In this document: positions 45,655-55,806 of the stretch, one piece after another
Numbering within the stretch: the stretch's first letter is position 1
How the letters are laid out: every line of letters begins with the position of its first letter
NCBI RefSeq assembly: GCF_910592395.1
Contig: NC_088316.1
Location: 6,884,001 to 6,948,000, forward strand
From: Lineus longissimus
Lineage: Eukaryota; Nemertea; Pilidiophora; Heteronemertea; Lineidae
DNA: 64,000 nt
Reading direction: 5' to 3'
Program-made: the position numbers and the translations under genes
The notes under the pieces: generated by a model
The model's database searches: none
What the model was told of the DNA's origin: nothing
Seen by the model: the letters and a program-made list of their open reading frames with translations, nothing else

Positions 45655-46270
45655 ATCAATACCTCCTAAACTACTGCAATGAAACTCGGGGTCTTGGGGT
45701 AACTTTTCATGCTGAATCTATCCGCGATGGCGGATTTCCGCTAAAAAGTGCCCCCTGGTGGCGAATTTTGGTAACAAGGCGCCCCTAACGATAACTTATA
45801 CAGAAAAAGCTTGATATCTTCCAAACTAAGACCACTAGCTTCATGAAATTTAGTTCCTAGGGGTATCTTTTCATGCTGAATCTATCCGTGATGGTGGATT
45901 TCCCCTAAAAGTGCCCCCTGGTGGCGAATTTGGTAACTAGGCGCCACCCGGCAACAACTCTTTCAGAAAAAGCTTAACATCTTCCGAACTAAGACCACTA
46001 GAGCTTCATGAAATTTTGTTCCTGGGGGTATCTTTTCATGCTGAATCTATCCGTGATGGCGGATTCCCCCTAAAAGTGCCCCCTGGTGGCGAATTTGGTA
46101 ACTAGGCGCCACCCGGCAACAACTCTTATACAGAAAAAGCTTAACATCTTCCAAACTAAGGTCACCAGCTTCATGAAACTTGGTCCTTGAGGGTAACTTT
46201 TCATGCTGAATATGTCTGTGGGGTCCATTAACACATTTAAGTGCCCCCTTGTGGGTAATTTGCTAGTTCT
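45655..46270. repeat. About 165-bp tandem repeat in B3 3' region
   Basis: Four units with CTTTTCATGCTGAATCTATCC at about 45702, 45867, 46032 and 46199, each with AGTGCCCCCTGGTGGCGAAT and AACTAAGACCACTAG wording. It lies between the left terminal repeat and the transposase stop, so it could regulate the transcript's 3' end or be a passenger expansion. Confidence 0.85.
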
Positions 46271-46419
46271 AGGGGGGGCAAGTTATTCAAATAAAAACAA
46301 ACGATAGGTTTTTCACTAAACTTTTGTTAACTTTTTAACTTCTGAACATTCATTTGAATTACAAACATGCTAGACCGTATCACCAAACAATTACAATACT
46401 AGTACATTGCATGAAATGT

Positions 46420-49400
46420 TCAAAAGTATTTCTTGGCATACGCCTTAAATTTCTGACAGAGACTTTTAAACACCCCTTCTTCCAAGTGCCAGAACCTATC
46501 ACTATACATACTCATCGCCAAGATGTCAAAGCTGTGGGCGATTACAAACTCATCTGAGACTTCTTCAACAAGACTTGTTCTTTTGAATTTGTTGGTCATT
46601 TTCACTTGCTCCAGAAAATTCACCTTAGCAGACTTTGCAGTGCCGTCTGCTGAACCTGATTGGACTACGCTTATATTACCAATGAAGAACTTCGGAGGAT
46701 CATCATAGCTGACAGCCACTGTGGTACCGATCATGTCTGTGGTGAAATGGAACGATTCATCTAGGTCAACATCACTGCCGGTGTCATCTGTAGAACTTGA
46801 GGGAATGTTGTCATAGTCGACATCTGATATGTCCACCTCTGAATCGGAGCTAGAGCTGGAATCGGCTGTCAGTAGCTGCGGCTGTTTCCTGGGGCGTTTC
46901 TTTGTAGTGGTGGGTACTGCTGTTGTATCCCCAAGTATTTTCTGGAGGCGCTTCAAAGCTGCATTGATGGATATTTTGGCTGGTAGCAATCTAGCTCCTG
47001 GAGTCTTCAATACCAGTTTGTGGAAAGCGACCTGATCCCGTACTGCAGCCAGTTGCAAACTCTCATCTGGTCCAATTTCACCCAACCGATCCAATAAGGT
47101 ACCACTTGCCCAAGAACCACCTGATGAGTCTATCCGTTTAATAACGTCATCAACATCCTTCTGTTTCTTTTCCTTGGCCTCTCTTCTTTGATTCTGAGCC
47201 ATGAACAGTGACCTACGAATCTTCTTCCTACTTTCAGATGCTGCCTTTTGACGCTTTGGACGGAGTTTACGGGCCCGGCACATTCTCTTCTCCTTTTCCT
47301 CTGAAGTGAGCTTCGAAATATAGTCACCAGTTTTGTTATTGACAAATGTAATGTTCCCACTAATTGACGAGGTACTTTTTTGTGGAGCACGGTTGACAAT
47401 TCTGTCAAGGTCTGAAAAGTCCTTTTCACTGGCCTTGTTATGGGTTGGACAAGAAGCTGACTGGGCAAGAAGTTCGTCCGATGGGTTGTGGTGACTGCCA
47501 CCCGGCAGCTGGTCCTCAAGTTGACGCTGCAATAGGATGTCGATTTCTTTACAGATTTCTTGTAAGCACCTTTTCGTTCCACTTTCAGGTTGAAACTCCT
47601 CCTCGAAGAGGCATCGATATAAGTTGTCCACCTTGATTGACCTTGGCTGGAACACTGTTCTTTGCTGAAGGAGAGGGCTCGCATCTGTCTTCCATTCTGC
47701 CACTGCCTCTTTCAACTCGGCCCACATGTCATTGAGCAAGAGAACCGACTTCTGTTTCTCCTCTATCCTCCGCCATAGGGGGCTTGACACGAGAACACCA
47801 AATATCCCCAACGCCCGTAACGTGGAATGAATGTCATCTAAGTCCATGTTCTCTCGAACAGCCTGGATCAGCTTGTTATTAAGAGGACATGGCCCACTCA
47901 GAAAGTCATGGATGTCCTGGCGATGGTAATAACAAGCTGCAGCGACATCAAACATGACGTTGAACCGATGGTGTAGAAATGGGACGATATGATTCATGCG
48001 ACCCCTGCTCAAGAGGAAGGCCTCCCACTCAAGAGCACAGCCAGCCTTCTTGTTACCACCTGAGGTGAATGCTTGGGACACCTGGTACATAAAGTCGAAG
48101 GATCGAGCATTCCCAGTTTTGAAGGTGAACTTAGGTTTGGGGAAATTGACAAAGTTCTTCTCATCTGCTTTCAAAGCCTTCGCAGCATACGTTCCCATAT
48201 TGCCAATCACGTGGAGGCCGCAGAAGAAGACGTTCAGCGCGACATCTTTGGCCTTTTCAAGTTCGCTCTTGCCCTGGAAGCCCTCCAAGAATTCCTCAAA
48301 CATGGCAAGTTTCATATCCTGTAGCTTCTTTCCCAAGCACTTGTTCACAACGTGCCTGTCTGTCATCATATTTCGGATGCATGAGAATAGTTTCCCTTTC
48401 AGTCTCTTCATCTGCAAGGGTCTCAGCCATGTCACTCAGAAAGTCCTTGAAGGTGTTCAAGTAGGAGTCAGCGTGGCCAGATACCATCTCTTTAATTCCT
48501 AATGAGTAGGTTTTTTGTGCTTCGAGATCCTTGTCGAGAGTTGTCACCTGGAAGCTTCCATATTCTATAAAATTCTTCTTCGTTCCATCAAGATGAAGAG
48601 TGGAGTCTGGGGATTTCAAGAGGGTTTCAGCAACTTGCATTTCTGAATGGATTTGAGCCTCAGTTTGGAAATTGGATATTGTAGATTTACTTGGTAGAGT
48701 CGGAACCTTCTTTCCATGGAACTCACTCACAACCTTGAATGCATCTGAACATTTACTGATCGCAAGGCCCATCCCCAAAAGCTTGTAATAGACTTCTCGT
48801 ACAGATGCACTGTATGCACCACCAGGCCCATCAGTTTCCTTACACTTGGTTGCGACAAGCTCATCATTCAACTGTTTCAACTGCTCTTGTAACATATCAT
48901 TTTCTACCTCAAGTTCGGAAACTCTACTGGGGAGATCGTCATGGCTTGAACAGGAACTAGCTTGGTTGTCATCAAGATGCAGGTTGCGCCACTTGCTGTA
49001 AAGCTTTTGAGCATTCTTTTTTTCATGTACCAGTTGGTTAATCCTCTCGCGCTGTTCTATCAGGATTTCATCGGCCAATGTAAAGCACTCATGGTATACA
49101 TTGATGGTTTGTGTCTGTTCAGAAATGATCTTGTCCCTCCTGGCAAGGCGTCTATCAACATTTTTTGGATCATAACTTCTATCTTTGACTTTGCTAGTCA
49201 AATAGACAAGTTGCCTTTCTAAGTTTCTCATTTCTCTCATTTTTGAAGAAACCTCATAGTCATAATTAAGAGGTAGGCCTAATTGCTGACCATCTACATG
49301 TACATGAGAACTAGGCCTAGTATCTGACAATACCTTGGTACAAAGCACTGACAGTGACAGTGGAACTTGCAAAAGGCTTGTTTTATTACAAGGTAATTTG

Positions 49401-50220
49401 TAAAGCTTCTCAAGGAACTCCTTTTGCTGCACAGGCTTATGGCGTAACTTTTCCTTCTGAGAATAAATAGCCTTGATTTGACTGTTCAAACTGTTCACAT
49501 TAGGGGAGTTGACACCTACTATTCTCCCTACCCATGTTGCAAGGTCCTTTATTGTCTTAGTTAGGCAGACTCTGACATTGTTCAGTTCGAGAAGAAGTCC
49601 ATTTGTTAGTTTAGGCTTAGTCAGGAGAGGCTCATTTGAGTTCATCAGCCATTGGAGGCTGATACCAGCCTCCATACACAGGGGCCCAACTGAAAAGGCA
49701 TTGAGCTGTGGAGGCAGCTTTCTAAGTTCTTCAACTGAAGATCTCTTGAAACATCTCCTTGTTGACCGCACAAGACTTGACAGATTAAGATTTTCTACAC
49801 TTCCCAATAATCCTGAACATCGGAGGATGTCTCGCAAGACAGCCTGGGGAAGTCCCTTCTCTTCTATGGCTTCAAGACAAAGGTATATGAACCCATAGTT
49901 GATGCCTACATGCATATCACCATCACCATCTTGAACCATCACAACTGCATCACCATCTGATCTTTCTCCAACTGGAAAACAATTGGACCTCTTTGAGGCT
50001 GGTAGTGGTAACACCCTGTAGTAGCTGATGAGCCTTTGCATAATATAAAGTTTAACCTAATAAATTGCCTCCTACTTGAACTGAACAATGTCAGAGTGTG
50101 CCTAAGTATTAAGACATAAATACTAACCATCACTATCACTATCATCAGCTGCAACTTCACCATCTCCCACAGCAGCGTCATCCAAATCAACCACACTGTG
50201 GCCTTGGTACAAAAAATCAC
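46420..50220 (-). pseudogene. Family B transposase, copy B3, one frameshift
   Basis: A small exon 50220-50128 (acceptor TTTCTAG, donor GTTAGT) encodes DFLYQGHSVVDLDDA and an acidic tail. The main exon then runs from about 50041. Order: N-terminal domain (LSSLVRS...SVGPLCMEAG...LLLELNNV), a long coiled coil, and the core with LHLDGTKKN, MMTDRHVVNK and FFCGLHVIG (CxxH). After it come SEKDFSDLDRI...NKTGDYI, a basic tail, an acidic Ser linker and a C-terminal barrel (GTTVAVSYDD, KFFIGNI, VNFLEQV). A 1-nt frame change near 48380-48410 falls just before MMTDRH. With it corrected the protein is about 1200 residues. The barrel matches those of A1 and A2 more closely than the core does. Transposase role is inferred from the element's ends and the motif order. 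Confidence 0.8.
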
Positions 50221-50229
50221 CTAGAAAAA

Positions 50230-51297
50230 CAAACAAAAAAGTCAGAAAATGTAGAATATGAAACAATATACAAGATCAGTTAGTCTATTTTCAATGAACA
50301 CTCCATCAAAGGCAGCTTTTAAAAACTCATTATATTTTGGGTTGAAATTTTTTGGGATACGCTGTATTAATCTAATATCGTTGAACTATGCACGGCGGGG
50401 GTGCAACCCTTAAACGGATCAGCAAACGAAAACGAGGCGTACAGCCTTTTGGCTGGGAATATTCTGGAAAATCCCGTTAGCGGCTGTGCCACTCATTACT
50501 TATCCCCCCGTCAATCTAGTTGAATCCGTTTTGACGAAGATTTTTAGCTGATTAAAGAGACATAGAGGACTACAAGGATATATGAATAAAGAGTTACGAA
50601 CCTATACATGCTGGTTGTTCCACAATTGAACAAATTTCGGCAGGTTGCCAGCCACAAGCGGCCGATATCTCCGGAAATGTCAACATGACAGTTCGAAAAA
50701 TATCAACGCGCCGCCATGTTGACGCGATCGCGTTGGATATGTTAATTTCGCAGTGACCTAGTTGGAACAAATTCTTCGATACGGCCGGTTCCCAGTCGAA
50801 TTTATTTACAAAAATGGTCTCATTTTCTTCGTGAATAATATCCTCTTCCTATGAGATATGCGTCTTTGATGAAAACATCGTGACTTTAGCGAATTTTGGG
50901 ATCCAAAGTTGGAAAAAGGTCGAAGGTCAGCTGTCATTAAATTTCCAGGAAAGACGGATATTACCTTATTTGGAGCCTTCCTCATACGTCATTCTGACAG
51001 AGTTTCCCAGTGATTGCCAATCAGGAACCGGCCGGATGGGATCTCCGAAGTGGGGAACCCCTCTTTCCGCCGCGACGCAGAATTTTGTAAACAACGAAAG
51101 AAACGTCCAACAAAAGTCAGTTTTAGCGTCATTAACATTCTTTAATGACAATTTCGTTAGTATATTTGAATAAAAGACACATATTTCTATTTATGAATAT
51201 GTTTTTAAAACAAGTATATTATCATTAAAGTGGAGAAAATTGGGGTGGTTTAAGTGTGAAAATTTGGTGTTTTGCAGTCGTTCGCCGGTTGCAATGC
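50230..51297. other. B3 5' non-coding region
   Basis: Between the first recognised exon and the right terminal repeat. Presumed promoter and 5' exon(s); no box is assigned and no further reading frame is supported. Confidence 0.5.
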
Positions 51298-51329
51298 ATT
51301 AGGCCTTGAACTCCCTACTCTTCGGCAAC

Positions 51330-52270
51330 TGACAGCGCTGAAAAAATACATTGCATACTGTACAATACCAAATAGCGTAGGGAATCACCAGAAATGACGT
51401 CATCGCTGGTCTAAATAGAAAACTACGGTGGCGCAGTAGAGCACAAGAAAAAGTTTAGCATTAACTTCGTCATGCAAGCTTCAGCAACAAAACGATTTCT
51501 CATGAATGATTTACTTGATCATCATCAGCTTGTTTCCCCTGATAGATAAAAAAATGATTTACAATTTCCACCAAAGTTTTCTATTTTGTGTATAGTCACA
51601 TGTTATTTAACTGGCAAGGAGCCAAGCAGACAATCAAAACTTACTATTGTTCAATAAAACATAATTTTCTTAACTCTGTCATATTTTTTACTTTCATACT
51701 AAACAACGCAGGTTTCCCTTCATGACCCAAGAATAATTCTTTAGACATTTTTAATGACTCGGAATCCATGCACTCTGATTCTCCATAAATGGATGATGGT
51801 TTGACCAATTCTTGCATGACATGTCCACCAAACAAAATGTGAATGCAGTCCGGCAAAGAGGAACAACCAACCATTCACTTCGACTTTTAAAGGCTACATG
51901 GTTCCAAGAAAATACATTTATACTACCAAGTAAAAGGTTCATCCTACATTTTCGTTTATTTGTAGTCTAGCATTTACTTGTTTTGGTAGCAAATACTGAT
52001 TTCTAAAAATCCTTTGCTTTCACAAGAACTAAACTATTCCAATTTTTGAAGCATACTAAATACTTCAAAATCTGGAGTAAAAGCTTATGCTAGTTTTTAT
52101 TCATATGGCCCATCAACAGGTGCATACCATAAACCATGAGAATGTTCCAACAGTGGCATAATTATGTCAACCAAAAACATTGGTACCGTAGTGAACGCAA
52201 AAGGATATCAAATACCATGGAGCATGCCATTTTCATGCATAATGAACTAAACACCGGGAAGATATTAATG
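51330..52270. other. R2 copy 2 right interior, no supported gene
   Basis: A minus-strand frame at 51644-51942 is open but changes frame once and matches nothing I know. Treated as non-coding. Confidence 0.45.
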
Positions 52271-52576
52271 ATATTAACTCAGCTGAGCGCCAGGCCCTTG
52301 GGCCTCTTGTTATGTTCTCAAATCCATCAAACATACGGTAGGTAATTAATTTTGGCATGAAATCCACAAGAAGATAGTCCTATTCAGGTTACATAATCAT
52401 CATAACATCTGCTGCCAATGTTGAACCTCATATGACGCCTCCAAGGTACAGGATTTCCTAGCCAGGGTTGACCTCCAAGTTAAGGTAGGTTAGAACAACA
52501 TCTCTGCCCGATCACCGACATGAATTATGATAACTGAGTGGAACGGATGTCAACCCACCATAATAACGCAATAAAA

Positions 52577-52745
52577 GCCATTTTCACCTTGGTCTGTAAG
52601 CAGGAACATGTCATTTGTACATTCCGGACGCTACAGGGTTGAAGACTCAAGGACTGGTTTCCGGACGCTACGTGGACAAATGGCCAAGGTCTGGTTCATG
52701 TTTCGGACGATACAAGGACAATCCGGACGATACATTCAAGGAAGT
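52577..52745. repeat. Probable A3 end and subterminal motif array
   Basis: GCCATTTTCACC at 52577 resembles the GGGCCATTTTCA starts of A1 and A2. It is followed by CATTCCGGACGCTACA (52621), TTTCCGGACGCTACGTGGAC (52658), TTTCGGACGATACAAGGAC (52701) and ATCCGGACGATACATTC (52722). Same layout as A1 and A2 with a third motif. The partner end is beyond the Helitron and was not found. Confidence 0.5.
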
Positions 52746-52894
52746 TTTCATGCATTATTTCAACGGGAGTAATAAAAAGTCATGATTGATGGCTACTGTA
52801 ATGGTGTTGAAAGATTCACAAACTTAGACACATAATGTGAAGACAAAAGAGGTTACAATCTGAAGAAAAGTTTATTCCACTATAACAAAAATAC

Positions 52895-53130
52895 ATTTTT
52901 GACTATAACTATGAACAGTTCCAACAAAAACAAGAATCAGTGGGATCTATTGGTGTGGCTACTGCAACTTGACCAACAGTGCCGCCTCTGCCCTCTCCAC
53001 CCTGAAGAAAAAGGTAATTCCACTATTTTAACTACATAACAGTTCAAACAAGAACAGGAATCAGTGGGTTCTACATGTAGGCCTATTTGTGGGGCTGCAC
53101 CCTGGCCAACAGCGCCGCCTCTGCCCTCTC
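52895..53130. repeat. Tandem duplication of the A3 3' end
   Basis: 52905-53005 repeats 53038-53130 with changes: GAATCAGTGGG(A/T)TCTA and CAACAG(T/C)GCCGCCTCTGCCC are shared. The second copy is the live C-terminus of the A3 gene. Confidence 0.75.
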
Positions 53131-55709
53131 CAGCTGACCATCACCCCACCTGAAGAATTCTCTTCCGGAGAGGGGTGTCTCTGGGGTGGGGACCAGTATC
53201 ACCTCGTCGAAGATGGCCCAGCACTTGCCACGAGTTGTATCGTCCATTACATAACGACCATTTGATATCTTCACGTAGTGGACGTGGAGCTGGTCGTTCT
53301 CTTGGTCAACATCAATAATCTGAAAAGAGAGGAAAGGAAAATGTGATTTACCACAAATAAGACCCATGAATGCCTGAACAAAGTGTAGTGTAGGTAGGCC
53401 TACTTTCGTCGCCTCCTGCGTTCAGATTCATAAAGGGTTTAAAGAGTCCTTACCTTTGCAAAAAAGATTTTGTAATGAACGTCTCTTGCCCCGGCTACCT
53501 CCAATCTAACAGCAACCCAGTTCCCTTCCAAGAACGTCTGATCCTGGGATTCGTCATTGTGCTCATCAGGTATGATTCCACTGAAAATAAAGGAAATAAT
53601 AGTTTTAAGTCTCCATTCTTCTTTCACACAAACGATATTGATCATAGTGAGGGTACCGAGTTAAAACGGCGTCAATCAGCATTTCTTACCCAAGGTCAAC
53701 ATCGATGTTTGCTGGAATGTAGACGTTGAAGACGGCCTCAGATCCAATCTGGCCTGTGGCTGCCAGCTCATCAAGTGCACCAGGACTGAAAGTGGAAAGT
53801 GGGTATAATGCCAAAGCTGTGTCATGACTAAAATAATGAGAGGTATTCGTTTTTAAACCGCCTAGTGGAGAACATACCTGTCTGAAGTAACAATGATATC
53901 CTGATCTTCATGTTGGATACCATCCTCTTCTGGTTTGTCTTGAATGACGCCCTGTGCATCATCATCATCATCATCATCTGGCTCGGAGTCGCTGAAAATA
54001 TAAGGAGGGCATGTATGAAAATGCTTGAGGCGAACTAGAAGAGCGTTAACCTAATCCTATTAATTTTATGATTAACAATTCAAAATGGGCAGGGCCGTAT
54101 GTTCTTTGTATCTACATAGTGATTTGCTGTAGGCCAACTAACCTTACATCCAAAGACGCAATCTTCAGCTTAACATCCTTCCACTGCTCTGCGTAATCAC
54201 CATTCTTGCATTCTTGACCATCCATCTCCAGACATCCATCGCAGAAGCAACTCAAACTGCGTGTCCTGATGCGGCCAGGCTCAATGCCTGCCACTGCTTG
54301 CAAGTGCCTTGTGCCCTTCACTGCCTGGCTAACTTTACGGTCGTCCTTGAGCCTCAAGTCGTCGATGTCCTTCTTACTGACCATGAAGAAACTTCGTTTG
54401 AACGGTCCTTCATCCTTGGCGAGGGCGCCTTGGCAGTACTGGTAGAATTCTGCAGTATTTCTGATCACCCTGCCCTGAGCAACGACCGCCGATCTAACAT
54501 TTGCCTTGATAACGCCTCCCTTACCATCACTAGGCCCCTTCCCATGACGAGAGCCAAAGAAGTGTCTTTCTAGATGCACCTTCGAATCATCCTTCCCAAT
54601 ACCATAACTAATGTCAGCAAACGGCCCCTTGCTTTTGTATTGGGAAGCGCATCCGTCGCTGAACTGAATCATGTTTTTGAAGTTGATCCCCCGACTTCTT
54701 AAATGGGTTACCGCCACATCTGTGAATTTCCTCACTCCCACATGGTCGTGTTTGCAGTCATTGGAGACAACGACAACTGATTCACGAATGACATCGCCGC
54801 CCTCACGGTACCAGCAGAAGATTGGGTGCAGGGTAACCTGTTGTTTATTCCAATGGGCAGATTGGGCCTCGTTTTGAAATTGTATGGTATAGTTTTCGGA
54901 GAAGTCCAGCACAGCCACAACGGTTCCCTCCGGTACAAGCTCAGTTATTAACCTGAATTGGTCATGTTGCCAATTAGCTGTAAACAGGTGTCTGGAGAAT
55001 CCTTCAAGGGAGGTCAAGAGCTTATTGATCATATCCAGTAGGGTGCCTTCCTTAGTGACAAGCGTTATTCTGGAAGACTTCTTCCCATCATCAAGGGTTA
55101 TGGTCACATTTTCCCATTGTCGCCAAGTCACTAGTTTGTCGGTATCACTCAATGCAGCAAGCACTTCGGTCTTCAGTTTGACTGTGCCACACCCCTGGCA
55201 CTCCCGGTTGATACAGCTGAGGGGATGGTACCGGGCATCAGCGGGTCTTTCACACATGGTCTTGTTTACCGCCTCGTAGCGATCTTGGATGGGGACGGCA
55301 CCACCTGTAGATGATCGGTAGGAATCTAGGAGCAAGTCCATGTTAACACACATCTCACACATGCACTGGATGTGGGGGGCCGACCTCCTCAGCAGAATGT
55401 GCTTGGGCCTAAGCTCAGCAAATTTGGAGAAGCGTATTTCGACCTCCGGATTGCGCTCTCGCAACATTTCGTAGGCCCTTTTCAGGGATTCTTCTAAGAC
55501 CCGTCTTGGCTTCCCTTTTTTCACCATCTTGGCGATTGAAAGCGGACGAGAAACGTCATCATAGATCTTGGTGACTATTTCAAGGATCTCCTCGGACATC
55601 TGATCACTGCGAGGTTTGGAGAATGGACAATGGACAATGGAGAGACCGTGAGGGGAGGTTGTTTTGTATCTATGGGGACCCAGCCTATCCAGTACGTGAA
55701 TTTCTGCTA
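53083..55709 (-). pseudogene. Family A-related DDE-type transposase, copy A3, 5' end cut by Helitron
   Basis: Five exons with good sites: 55709 (or acceptor CTCGCAG near 55606) to 54143; 53991-53878; 53785-53690; 53580-53454; 53319-53083. The first reads IYDDVSRPLS, FSKFAELRPKHIL and CMCEMCVNMD, aligned with A2. The core follows with LDFSENYT, QFSDGCASQYKSK and SRHGKGPSDGKGG. Then comes a CFCDGC knuckle. Exon 2 is Asp-rich. Exons 4 and 5 encode the C-terminal barrel (EGNWVAVRLEV, HYKIFFAKV, HVHYVK). The frame is clean throughout. The lysine-rich coiled-coil N-terminus is missing, and sequence upstream of 55709 is Helitron. More diverged from A1/A2 than they are from each other, and with more introns. 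Confidence 0.78.
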
Positions 55710-55806
55710 CTAGCACATTAGTACCCGTGAGCAGTGTTGTGCATAGGCATAATTGGCGTGGTACCTGATAAGTGGGCTAGGAGATAGAATTGTTTGAAAA
55801 CTTACT

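Larger units (their letters stand above)
45373..51324 (-). mobile_element. Family B DNA transposon copy B3 (45380-51317, 5938 bp) with 7-bp TSD
   Basis: The 20-bp terminal inverted repeat TAGGGAGTTCAAGGCCTAAT is perfect at 45380-45399 and 51298-51317. CTCTTCG is duplicated directly outside it (45373-45379 and 51318-51324). The element holds the spliced B3 transposase on the minus strand. This gives the only complete structural definition of family B in the window. A TAGGG start is compatible with hAT-type ends, but hAT duplications are 8 bp, so superfamily placement is open. Confidence 0.88.
44304..52308 (+). mobile_element. R2 Helitron2-like element, second copy, interrupted by B3
   Basis: The 5' end at 44304 reads TAGCTCAGCTGACAAAGTCAG, as in copy 1. 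The 3' end at 52276-52308 reads CTCAGCTGAGCGCCAGGCCC with the same AGGCCC-TT-GGGCCT hairpin and CTTGTT. Subtracting B3 (45380-51317) and one 7-bp duplication leaves about 2.06 kb, close to the 2.3 kb of copy 1. A GTCCGTCCGTCC run follows the 5' end. The interiors are only loosely alike, so pairing of the two ends is inferred. Confidence 0.55.

Noticed and set aside
51644-51942. Minus-strand frame as a gene exon
   Set aside because: Needs a frame change, has no splice partner and resembles nothing known to me.
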